NCBI GenBank assembly: GCA_021737145.1
Contig: JAIPEN010000021.1
Location: 1-39,970, forward strand
Direction: 5' to 3'
Length of the DNA stretch: 39,970 nt
Origin: Desulfarculaceae bacterium
GTDB taxonomy: Bacteria > Desulfobacterota > Desulfarculia > Desulfarculales > Desulfarculaceae
A program made the position numbers and the translations under genes. This document shows positions 29,920-36,751 of the stretch, piece by piece. The notes beneath the pieces were generated by a model that made no database searches, had not been told where the DNA came from, and worked only from the letters and a program-made list of their open reading frames with translations. Every line of letters starts with the position of its first letter. Within the stretch, counting starts at the first letter, position 1.

Positions 29920-30318
29920 ATGTCCCGAGATTTCCCACTGCCCGGCGGAGCGCTGGGCGTGCGCATGCGGCGGCTCCTGGACACCCTGGAGCGGCCCGGG
30001 AGCGGCGGCGGCGAGAGCGGCTGGGCCCCGGCGGTGGACATCGTGGAGACCTCCGAGGCGGTGATCATCGTGGCCGAGCTGGCCGGGGTGAGCCGCTCGT
30101 CCATCAAAGTCATGGTGGACGGCCCGGTGGTGCGGCTCTACGGCCGCCGCGAACCCACGGTGGAGGCGGGCGCGGCCCAATACCACCGCATGGAGATCGA
30201 GACCGGGGACTTTGTGCGCTCTTTCCGGGTCACGGTGCCCTTTGCGGCCGACCAGGTGAGCGCCACCACGAGCGAGGGCCTGTTGCGGGTGGTCCTGCCC
30301 AAACTGGCCCGGCGCTAA
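29920..30318 (+). CDS. Hsp20/alpha-crystallin small heat-shock protein
   Basis: A 132-residue small heat-shock protein. Residues 35-128 are the alpha-crystallin domain: WAPAVDIVETSEAVIIVAELAG, then VSRSSIKVMVDGPVVRLYGRR, the conserved Arg-rich strand with the G(E/R)R turn, then FVRSFRVTVPFAADQ and SEGLLRVVLPK, where the A-x-x-x-n-G-v-L motif appears as ATTSEGLL. The N-terminal arm (1-34) is short, and the C-terminal IxI motif is missing; the chain stops at LARR, right after the last strand, which may limit oligomer size. It holds unfolding proteins for DnaK. It is 51 bp before lon on the same strand and divergent from dnaK. GAGGAG precedes the ATG. Confidence 0.93.
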   Translation: MSRDFPLPGGALGVRMRRLLDTLERPGSGGGESGWAPAVDIVETSEAVIIVAELAGVSRSSIKVMVDGPVVRLYGRREPTVEAGAAQYHRMEIETGDFVRSFRVTVPFAADQVSATTSEGLLRVVLPKLARR

Positions 30319-30369
30319 GGTCAAGGGATTCAGGGCTGTTTTTGCAAATATGAAGGCGAGAAAAAGACC

Positions 30370-32922
30370 ATGAGCGACAATCTGCTGCTACCCGAAGACG
30401 CGGTGAGCGTGAGCATAGGCGGAGGTCTCGACGGAGCCGAGCCCATGGTGCAGCGGCGCTTCACCCTGCCACCGGAACTTCCCCTTTTGGCGGTCAAGGA
30501 CATGAGCATGTTCCCCCGCATGGTTCTGCCCATGCTCATCTCCGACCCCCGCCACCAGCAGCTGGTGGACCAGGTGCTAAACGGCGACAAGCTGGTGGGC
30601 CTGGTGGCCCTCAAGGGCGACACCCAGCCCGAGGACGTGAAAAGCCTGGCCGACCTGGGCCAGGTGGGCGTGGCCGCCCTTATTCTGCAAATGGCCAAGA
30701 GCGAGGAAGGCGGCCTTCGGCTGGTGGCCCAGGGCCTCACCCGCTTCCGGGTGTCCGAGCTCACCCAGGTGGAGCCTTATCTCAAGGGCCGGGTGGTCTC
30801 GGTCAAGGACATCCTCACCGACGACCTGGAGACCAAGGCCCTGGTCAACAACCTGCGCGCCTTGTTCCGCCGGGTGCTGGAGCTGGCTCCCCATCTACCC
30901 GACGAGCTCAACTCCCTGGTGGCCAGCGTGGATGAACCCGGGGCCCTGTGCGACATGGTGGCCAGCGCCATGAACCTGAACCCCGACGAGCGCCAGGGCA
31001 TCGTGGAGGCCCTGGAGGTCAAGGAGCGCCTGCGCCTGGCCACCACCCTGTTGAACCGCGAGATCCAGGTGCTGGAGCTGGGCAGCAAGATTCAGGACCA
31101 GGTCAAGGAAGGCCTGGACAAGACCCAGCGCGAGTACTACCTCAGGCAGCAGCTCAAGGCCATCAAGGAGGAGCTGGGCGAGCAGGAGTCCGGCGACAGC
31201 GAGACCGACGGCTTCCGCCAGCGCCTGAAGGACAAGAAGCTGCCCGAGCAGGTGCGCGCCGAGGCCGAGCGCGAACTGGGGCGGCTGGAGGCCATGCACT
31301 CCTCCAGCGCCGAGTATCACGTGATCACCACCTATCTGGACTGGATTCTCAACCTCCCCTGGGAGGAGGCGACCGAGGATCACCTGGATATCAAGCAGGC
31401 CCGGGCCATCCTGAACAAGGACCACTACGACCTGGACAAGGTCAAGCGGCGCATTCTGGAATACCTGGCCGTGCGCAAGCTCAACCCGGACATGAAGGGC
31501 CCCATCCTTTGCTTCGTGGGCCCGCCGGGGGTGGGCAAGACCTCCCTGGGCCGCTCCATCGCCCGGGCCCTGGGGCGCAACTTCCAGCGCATCTCCCTGG
31601 GCGGGGTGCGCGACGAGGCCGAGATACGTGGCCACCGCCGCACCTACGTGGGGGCCATGCCCGGCCGCATCGTGCAGAGCCTGAGGCGGGCGGGCAGCAT
31701 GAACCCGGTGTTCATGCTCGACGAGGTGGACAAGGTGGGGGCCGACTTCCGGGGCGATCCTTCCAGCGCCCTGCTGGAGGTTCTGGACCCGGAGCAGAAC
31801 TTCAGCTTCAGCGACCATTACCTGGACCTGCCTTTCGACCTGTCCAAGGTGATGTTCATAACCACGGCCAACGTGCTCGACACCATTCCCCCGCCGCTCA
31901 GGGACCGCATGGAGATCATCGAGATCCCCGGCTACATCGCCGAGGACAAGCTCAAGATCGCCAAGCGGTATCTGGTGCCTCGCCAGCGGAGCGAGCACGG
32001 CCTGAGCGCCAAGCAGCTGAGCATCAGCGACGCGGCCATCAAGCTCTTGATCACCGGCTACACCCGCGAGGCGGGCCTGAGAAACCTGGAGCGGGAGATC
32101 GGCTCCTTGTGCCGCTGGGCGGCCCGGGCCGTGGCCGAGGGCGAGAAGAAGGCGGTCAAGATCGGCAAGGACGACGTGGCCGATATCCTGGGGCCCCAGC
32201 GCATCGTGCCCGACACTGCGCTGCGCACCGCGGTGCCCGGCGTGGCCACCGGCCTGGCCTGGACCCCCACCGGCGGCGACATCCTGTTCGTGGAGGCATC
32301 CCGCATGCCCGGCAAGGGCGCCCTGAACCTCACCGGTCAGTTGGGCGAGGTGATGAAGGAGTCGGCCCAGGCGGCGGTCACCTATCTGCGTGCCAACGCC
32401 AATGCCTGCGGCCTGGAAGACCGCTTTGCCAAGGACACCGACATCCACGTGCACGTGCCGGCCGGGGCCATACCCAAGGACGGCCCCAGCGCCGGGGTGA
32501 CCCTGTTCGCGGCCCTGCTGAGCCTGTTCTCCGGCCGGCCGGTGCGCTCGGACCTGGCCATGACCGGCGAGATCACCCTTCGGGGCATGGTCCTGCCGGT
32601 GGGAGGCATCAAGGAAAAGGTGCTGGCCGCCCACCGCGCGGGCATCAAGACGGTCATCCTGCCCGCGGCCAATGAGCGCGACCTGGTCGAGGTGCCGGAC
32701 AACGTGAAGAAGAAGATGAGCTTCAAGTTCGCCCAGCGCATCGACCAGGTGGCCGACTGGGCCCTGGAGCCAGCCAAGAAAAAGGCCAAGCCCAAGGCCA
32801 CCGCCAAGGCGGCCCCCAAGTCCGGCAACCCAAAGGCGGCCAAGGCCGCCAAGGGCAAAAAGGCCAAGGCGTCGGGCATGCCCTCGCCGGAGCGCAAGGC
32901 GGCGCGCAAGGGCAAGAGCTAG
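30370..32922 (+). CDS. lon: ATP-dependent protease Lon with basic C-terminal tail
   Basis: An 850-residue LonA. The N-terminal substrate-recognition domain (about 30-230) starts LPLLAVKDMSMFPRMVLPML. A coiled-coil region contains REYYLRQQLKAIKEELGE. The AAA+ module has Walker A GPPGVGKTS (about 387-395) and Walker B VFMLDEVDK. The protease domain has catalytic Ser in KDGPSAG (about 706) and Lys in GGIKEK (about 749). The last 50 or so residues are not part of Lon: they are rich in Lys and Ala (AKKKAKPKATAKAAPKSG...KGKS), similar to histone H1-like bacterial tails, and could add DNA binding. It degrades damaged and regulatory proteins. It follows hsp20 and is probably co-transcribed. GGCGAGAAAAAG upstream of the ATG is a weak ribosome site. 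Confidence 0.97.
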   Translation: MSDNLLLPEDAVSVSIGGGLDGAEPMVQRRFTLPPELPLLAVKDMSMFPRMVLPMLISDPRHQQLVDQVLNGDKLVGLVALKGDTQPEDVKSLADLGQVGVAALILQMAKSEEGGLRLVAQGLTRFRVSELTQVEPYLKGRVVSVKDILTDDLETKALVNNLRALFRRVLELAPHLPDELNSLVASVDEPGALCDMVASAMNLNPDERQGIVEALEVKERLRLATTLLNREIQVLELGSKIQDQVKEGLDKTQREYYLRQQLKAIKEELGEQESGDSETDGFRQRLKDKKLPEQVRAEAERELGRLEAMHSSSAEYHVITTYLDWILNLPWEEATEDHLDIKQARAILNKDHYDLDKVKRRILEYLAVRKLNPDMKGPILCFVGPPGVGKTSLGRSIARALGRNFQRISLGGVRDEAEIRGHRRTYVGAMPGRIVQSLRRAGSMNPVFMLDEVDKVGADFRGDPSSALLEVLDPEQNFSFSDHYLDLPFDLSKVMFITTANVLDTIPPPLRDRMEIIEIPGYIAEDKLKIAKRYLVPRQRSEHGLSAKQLSISDAAIKLLITGYTREAGLRNLEREIGSLCRWAARAVAEGEKKAVKIGKDDVADILGPQRIVPDTALRTAVPGVATGLAWTPTGGDILFVEASRMPGKGALNLTGQLGEVMKESAQAAVTYLRANANACGLEDRFAKDTDIHVHVPAGAIPKDGPSAGVTLFAALLSLFSGRPVRSDLAMTGEITLRGMVLPVGGIKEKVLAAHRAGIKTVILPAANERDLVEVPDNVKKKMSFKFAQRIDQVADWALEPAKKKAKPKATAKAAPKSGNPKAAKAAKGKKAKASGMPSPERKAARKGKS

Positions 32923-32952
32923 CCGCCGCGCCTGAATACAAACGCCATCACG

Positions 32953-32985
32953 CCCCTCGGCCGCAAAGGCCGGGGGGTTTTTATT
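32953..32985 (+). terminator. Terminator after lon
   Basis: A 10-bp stem (CCCCTCGGCC with GGCCGGGGGG, one G-T) has loop GCAAA and is followed by TTTTTATT. Confidence 0.88.
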
Positions 32986-33023
32986 GCGGCTGATTTACAG
33001 GACGGGTCTTACGGCGGCGCGGT

Positions 33024-33236
33024 CTAGGACTCCAGCACGAAGATCACTTCCAGGCGCACCCGGTACTCCATGACCTTGCCGTCCACCAGGCTGATGTTCT
33101 GCTCGGCCACCTTGAATCCGGTGATTCCCCGGAGGGTGGCGCTGGCGCGGGCGATGCCCACGGCGATGGCATCGTCAAAGCTGATTGGGCTGCCGGCAAT
33201 GATCTCGGTGACCCGGGCGACTCTCTTCTCTCCCAT
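33024..33236 (-). CDS. Dodecin family flavin-binding protein
   Basis: A 70-residue dodecin: one strand, one helix, two strands (VARVTEIIAGSPISFDDAIAVGIARASATL, written in part: VARVTEIIAGSP and SFDDAIAVGIARA), then GITGFKVAEQNISLVDGK and YRVRLEVIFVLE. Dodecins assemble into hollow dodecamers that store or buffer flavins in the cytoplasm. The position of the flavin-stacking Trp of the halophile protein is taken by Phe or Val here (GFKVAEQ), so binding strength could differ. ATG 33236 is preceded by AGGAGGAT. It is a single gene convergent with lon and divergent from the PHP gene. Confidence 0.92.
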   Translation of the reverse strand: MGEKRVARVTEIIAGSPISFDDAIAVGIARASATLRGITGFKVAEQNISLVDGKVMEYRVRLEVIFVLES

Positions 33237-33422
33237 GACAATCCTCCTGCGGCCTCGAGGGGCGCGTTAATGGCTCACGGGTGACTGGCCACGATGGTCT
33301 AGCCTTTTTTGATGCCTGTGTTCTCAGGCTAACACGCTGGAATTAATATAAACAAGCGCCAATACCGCGCCAGGGTGGGCTTCGGCTTGCCAAAGGGAGG
33401 CCAGGGGGCTAGCCTGGAATCC

Positions 33423-34265
33423 ATGAACTTGATCGACCTGCACACCCATTCCACGGCCAGCGACGGGACTCTGTCGCCCGCGGCCCTGGCCGCCGAGGCG
33501 GCCCGGGCGGGCCTGGCCGCCGTGGCCCTGACCGACCATGACACCGTGGAGGGCCTGCCCGAGTTCCTCAGCGCGGCCCGGCCCGACGGGCCGGAGCTGG
33601 TCCCGGGCGTGGAGATAAGCACCCAGCGTCCCGGCGGGGGGCCCATGCACCTGGTGGGCCTGTGGGTGGACCCGCACGACCCCGGCCTGAGCGAGGGCCT
33701 GGCCTGGATGCAGCAGGCCCGCCTGGAGCGCAACCCCAAGATCGCGGCCAAGCTGCAAGGGCTGGGGCTGGACATCACCCTGGAGGAGGTGGCGGCCCTG
33801 GCCTCGGGCCAGGTGGGGCGGCCCCACTTCGCCCAGGCGCTGGTGGAAAAAGGCCTGGTGAACAACACCTCCGAGGCCTTCAGCCGCTACCTGAAGCGCG
33901 GCGCTCCGGGCTACGTGGAAAAGGAGCGCATGTCCCCGGAACAGGCCCTATCCCTCATCCGGGGGGCGGGCGGCCTGCCGGTGCTGGCCCATCCCGCCCT
34001 GCTGGAGATGAGCCCCGCCGTGCTGGAGGCCCTGCTGTTGCGGCTCAAGGAGCATGGCCTGGAGGCGCTGGAGGCCCATTACTCCCAGCACGACGCGGCC
34101 CAGGTGCGCTCCTTCAAGGGCCTGGCCGCCCGTCTTGGCCTGGCGGTGAGCGGAGGCAGCGACTTCCACGGGGCCAACAAGCCCGACATCCGCCTGGGGG
34201 TGGGCATGGGCACCCTGCGGGCGCCCAAGGAGCTGCTGGCCGGGCTGAAAGAGCGCCTTACTTAA
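33423..34265 (+). CDS. PHP-domain phosphoesterase
   Basis: A 280-residue PHP protein from ATG 33423; the family begins MxxIDLHTHS, and a GTG 48 bp earlier is less likely. Metal ligands appear as His7, His9 and Asp14 (DLHTHSTASDG), Asp38 and His39 (LTDHD), and near the C-terminus in GGSDFHG. LVPGVEIST (about 61-69) and AHPALL are also typical. The closest characterised type is the nucleoside 3',5'-bisphosphate phosphatase/RNase AM (YciV/TrpH) group, which clears pAp and trims RNA 5' ends; that assignment is by motif only. No good ribosome site is adjacent to the chosen ATG. A weak promoter (TTCTCA-17-TAATAT, 33321-33349) lies upstream. Confidence 0.88.
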   Translation: MNLIDLHTHSTASDGTLSPAALAAEAARAGLAAVALTDHDTVEGLPEFLSAARPDGPELVPGVEISTQRPGGGPMHLVGLWVDPHDPGLSEGLAWMQQARLERNPKIAAKLQGLGLDITLEEVAALASGQVGRPHFAQALVEKGLVNNTSEAFSRYLKRGAPGYVEKERMSPEQALSLIRGAGGLPVLAHPALLEMSPAVLEALLLRLKEHGLEALEAHYSQHDAAQVRSFKGLAARLGLAVSGGSDFHGANKPDIRLGVGMGTLRAPKELLAGLKERLT

Positions 34266-34280
34266 AGGGGAACCTGGGGC

Positions 34281-34333
34281 GAGGCCGGAGCGATGCCGGC
34301 AAGGCCGCATGTTGCCGCCTGGCCAAGCCGGCC
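34281..34333. repeat. Dispersed repeat, copy C (convergent PHP/secreted hypothetical ends)
   Basis: GAGGCCGGAGCGATGCCGGC then AAGG and CTGGCCAAGCCGGC. It matches copy A across its length and copy B over its right half. It ends 7 bp before the stop codon of the minus-strand gene at 34341. Confidence 0.65.
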
Positions 34334-34340
34334 GCAAAAA

Positions 34341-34748
34341 CTATTTTTTCCAGTCAAAGATGATCTTGGTAATGAACAGCGGGTCGGTGGTCTGGTCCTG
34401 CAGCGTGCCGTCTATGGGGTTCTTGGTCTTGTAGGCGATCATGTCGGTGTAGCAGATGCCCATCTGGCCGGTGACCTTGACCTGCTTGCCGCTGACGGTC
34501 TCGATGACCACATGCTCCCCCTCGTCCACCAAAGTGAGGCTCTTGATGTCCTTCATGGGCACCGATTCCTCGGAGTCCTGGTACACGAAGGGGTACTTGG
34601 GCAGCAGCTTGTCATAGCGCTCCACCGCGATCTTCTTGCCCTGGTTGTCGATCATGTAGCCGCTGGGCCCCGGGGCGGGGGGCGCGGCCAGGGCCAGGGC
34701 GGGCAGCAGCAGTACGGCCAGGGTCAGGCAGATGATTGCGCGCAGCAT
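34341..34748 (-). CDS. Secreted hypothetical protein
   Basis: A 135-residue protein from ATG 34748 (GGGAGC seven bases upstream); a start 51 bp earlier would put charged residues before the signal peptide. Residues 1-22 (MLRAIICLTLAVLLLPALALAA) are a signal peptide. The mature protein has a beta-rich look (SLTLVDEGEHVVIETVSGKQVKVTG, given in part as SLTLVDEGEHVVIE and SGKQVKV) and ends FITKIIFDWKK. I recognise no family. It is the only gene on its strand between the divergent RNase Z-like gene and repeat copy C. Periplasmic location is inferred. Confidence 0.72.
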   Translation of the reverse strand: MLRAIICLTLAVLLLPALALAAPPAPGPSGYMIDNQGKKIAVERYDKLLPKYPFVYQDSEESVPMKDIKSLTLVDEGEHVVIETVSGKQVKVTGQMGICYTDMIAYKTKNPIDGTLQDQTTDPLFITKIIFDWKK

Positions 34749-34830
34749 GGGCTTGCTCCCTTTGCACGGGGTTGGTCGAACATTCTCCATTGTAAACACA
34801 GGCGGCCGCGCCTGGCCAGCCGTCCCGGCC

Positions 34831-34860
34831 TTGCGCGGGCGGGGCCTGCCCGCCTAGGAT
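34831..34860 (+). promoter_or_regulatory. Possible promoter of the RNase Z-like gene
   Basis: TTGCGC (34831-34836) and TAGGAT (34855-34860) lie 18 bp apart. The next bases (AATAAACC) are A/T-rich. AAAAGGAGG precedes the ATG at 34896. Confidence 0.4.
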
Positions 34861-34895
34861 AATAAACCACCCAAAAGCCAAAAGGAGGGGCGTTC

Positions 34896-35681
34896 ATGCG
34901 GCTGACCGTCTTGGGATCCGGCACCTGCGAGCTGAGGGCCCGGCGCTCCAGCCCGGCCTATCTGGTGCAGGCCGGGGAGGCCAACCTCATGCTGGACCTG
35001 GGCCAGGGGGCCTGGCGCCGGCTCATGGAGTGCGGCCACGACCCTGCCGCCATCAGCGGGGTGATCATCAGCCACCCTCACCTGGACCACATGGCCGACC
35101 TGCTGCCCCTGTTGTTCGCCCTGAACTACGACCCCCGGCTACAAGAGACCGCCCGCATGACCCTATTGGCCCACCCCGGCGTGGGCGACATGCTCCACGG
35201 CCTGGAGGCGGTGTTCGGCTCCTGGCTGCAAGCCCCCGAGCCCACGCTCACCCGCCGCTGGCTGGAGCCGGGCCAGGGGTGCGAGCTGGGCGGGGTGCGC
35301 CTGAGCACCGCCTCGGCGCGGCACCACGCCTACAGCCTGGCCTGGCGTCTGGAGGCGGACGGGGCCAGCCTGGTCTATCTGGGCGACAGCGAGGCCGGCG
35401 ACGAGCTGGCCGCCTTTGCCCAAGGGGCCGATTTGATTATCTGCCACTGCGCGGGCAGCGACGACGCTCCCAAGGAGGGACATCTGTTCCCGGCCGGATG
35501 CGGCCGCCTGGCCGACCGGGCCGGGGCCGGGGCCCTGCTGCTCAGCCACTTCTACCGGGCGGTGGACCCGGACGAGGCCCTGGCCTCGGCCCGGCGGCGC
35601 TTCGCCGGTCCGGTCTGGGCCGCGCGGGACGCAATGGTCCTGGAAATGGACGCCGAGGGGGTGCATCAGGCCGCGCCATAA
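34896..35681 (+). CDS. RNase Z-like metallo-beta-lactamase-fold hydrolase
   Basis: A 261-residue MBL protein. MRLTVLGSGTCELRARRSSP at the start, with Gly and a Ser/Thr after LG(S)G, is the opening of the RNase Z/ElaC and phosphodiesterase subgroup. The metal motif is His60-x-His62-x-Asp64-His65 (SHPHLDHMADL). Further metal ligands are probably His133-134 area (SARHHAY), Asp164 (YLGDSE) and His223 (LLSHFY). The flexible arm of true tRNase Z, which grips tRNA, is not evident, so a small phosphodiester, such as a cyclic nucleotide, or another substrate is possible. AAGGAGGGG precedes ATG. It stands alone. Confidence 0.85.
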   Translation: MRLTVLGSGTCELRARRSSPAYLVQAGEANLMLDLGQGAWRRLMECGHDPAAISGVIISHPHLDHMADLLPLLFALNYDPRLQETARMTLLAHPGVGDMLHGLEAVFGSWLQAPEPTLTRRWLEPGQGCELGGVRLSTASARHHAYSLAWRLEADGASLVYLGDSEAGDELAAFAQGADLIICHCAGSDDAPKEGHLFPAGCGRLADRAGAGALLLSHFYRAVDPDEALASARRRFAGPVWAARDAMVLEMDAEGVHQAAP

Positions 35682-36072
35682 GGTCTGTTTCCCATCTGTT
35701 ACCCGGTGCTTTAGGCTTGACACCCGGTGAAGGGCTTTGATAGCTTCGACTCAATCGATAGCTGAAATATAGCTACTTCGGTCCTGAATTCCACAAGACG
35801 AGCGCTAGATTCGGAGGTGGTCCGTGTCCCTTCCTTGCCTGGTCGGCTATCATCGCGCCGGCGACGGGGGAAGGCTCCGGGGTGCCGGGGTGCGCCCGGG
35901 CGCGGTCCGCAGCCGTGGCGGCTCGGGTTCTGGGCACTGCCGGGCCCTGCTCGGTGGGGCGGGGCCGCCGTTGGTTTTCAAGGGCTTAACCAGCGCGGGG
36001 CTTGCATTTCAGGGGCCTTAACAGGCAGTATTGTATAGCTCGCTCGCAAAAAAGACTCATTCGAGGGTGACC
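35682..36072 (+). other. 391-bp gap: promoter-like site and GC-rich, hairpin-rich tract, no sure gene
   Basis: A perfect -35 TTGACA lies at 35717-35722, with only weak -10 matches (TAGCTT at 18 bp). From 35813 there is GGAGGTGG, then a 64-codon frame from GTG 35824 to TAA 36021, but its third codon positions are far less GC-biased than in neighbouring genes and it resembles nothing I know. The tract 35850-35970 is very GC-rich with the palindrome GCGCCCGGGCGC and a hairpin AGCCG-TGG-CGGCT. It may be a non-coding RNA transcribed from 35730 onward or a long leader of the universal stress gene. TTAACA and TATAGC near 36018-36039 are too close to form one promoter. Confidence 0.3.
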
Positions 36073-36564
36073 ATGAAAAGCAAGGTCCTGATCCCCGTGG
36101 ACACCGCCCGCAACTCCATCACCGCCGAGGAATACGCCATCAAGTTAAATTGGCGGATGCCCTTGGCGGTGACGCTTTTGAATGTGCTCAACACCAAGCG
36201 GTTGCAGCAGCACGGCATCAGCCCGGACGATCAGGCGCGCATCAAAAGCGGCATGATGAAACGGGCCGAATCGGTGCTGGTCGCGGCGGCCGAGCCCTTC
36301 AAAAAGGGCGAGGTGGATTTCGAGACCAAGATCGAGGAGGGCCCGCCCGCGGCGGTCATCTGCCAGGTGGCCGAGCAGGGCGGCTTCGACATGATCATCC
36401 TGCCCCAGAGCGGCTTCAGCGAGCTGGAGGAGATTCTGGGCGGCAGCGTGGTGCACAACGTCCTATGGAAGTGCAAGATACCGGTGCTGCTGGTCAAGCA
36501 TAGTGAGCAACAGCTCGAGGCCCAGCGCAACAAGCTGGCCGAGAGCGAGCTTCTGCCCCGCTAG
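36073..36564 (+). CDS. Universal stress protein (UspA family)
   Basis: A 163-residue UspA-fold protein from ATG 36073 (GAGGGTG upstream). It starts with MKSKVLIPVDTARNSITAEE, the first strand with the conserved Asp, and ends its domain with FDMIILPQSGFSELEEILGG and SVVHNVLWKCKIPVLLVK. The ATP-binding G-x2-G-x9-G(S/T) motif is only partly kept (SGFSELEEILGGS), so ATP binding is uncertain. Usp proteins aid survival in starvation and energy stress. It precedes the TRAP transporter operon; the gap of 187 bp contains a structured leader, so they are likely separate transcription units. Usp genes are often found next to TRAP transporters, where TeaD-like proteins modulate uptake. Confidence 0.88.
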   Translation: MKSKVLIPVDTARNSITAEEYAIKLNWRMPLAVTLLNVLNTKRLQQHGISPDDQARIKSGMMKRAESVLVAAAEPFKKGEVDFETKIEEGPPAAVICQVAEQGGFDMIILPQSGFSELEEILGGSVVHNVLWKCKIPVLLVKHSEQQLEAQRNKLAESELLPR

Positions 36565-36597
36565 GGAGGGCCCCGGCGGTGCGATAGTTTTTTATTC

Positions 36598-36720
36598 CCG
36601 AAGTTCGCCAAGGACACCTGGGAAAGGAGGTGGCGGGAAAACTTCGGCGGACGCTGGGCTCGTCCCGGGAAGGTTAGGAGACCCGGCCAGGCGAAACCGG
36701 CTTCGGGAAACCCATGGGTT
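36598..36720 (+). promoter_or_regulatory. Structured leader upstream of dctP (candidate cis-regulatory RNA)
   Basis: Three folding elements in tandem. (1) CCGAAGTT-CGCCA (36598-36610) pairs with TGGCG (36631-36635) and AACTTCGG (36640-36647), a 13-bp stem with a 4-nt bulge. (2) CCGGG (36665-36669) pairs with CCCGG (36682-36686). (3) The 12-bp palindrome AACCCATGGGTT (36709-36720). The region ends 20 nt before the dctP ribosome-binding site AGGGAGGGG. It fits no riboswitch class I can recall. TTTTTTATT just before it (36588-36596) gives an A/T-rich place for initiation. Confidence 0.45.
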
Positions 36721-36751
36721 GGAACGACTCGTCAAGCGAAAGGGAGGGGTT

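Noticed and set aside
30895..32634. Long minus-strand frame opposite lon
   Set aside because: Antisense shadow of a well-conserved lon gene.
35813..36020. 6S RNA, SRP RNA, RNase P or tmRNA
   Set aside because: The hallmark conserved sequences of each were not found; only general GC-rich pairing is present.
35824..36021. Sixty-four-codon frame with GTG start and GGAGGTGG upstream
   Set aside because: Third positions lack the strong GC bias of the other genes and the product resembles no family; kept only as part of a possible RNA region.
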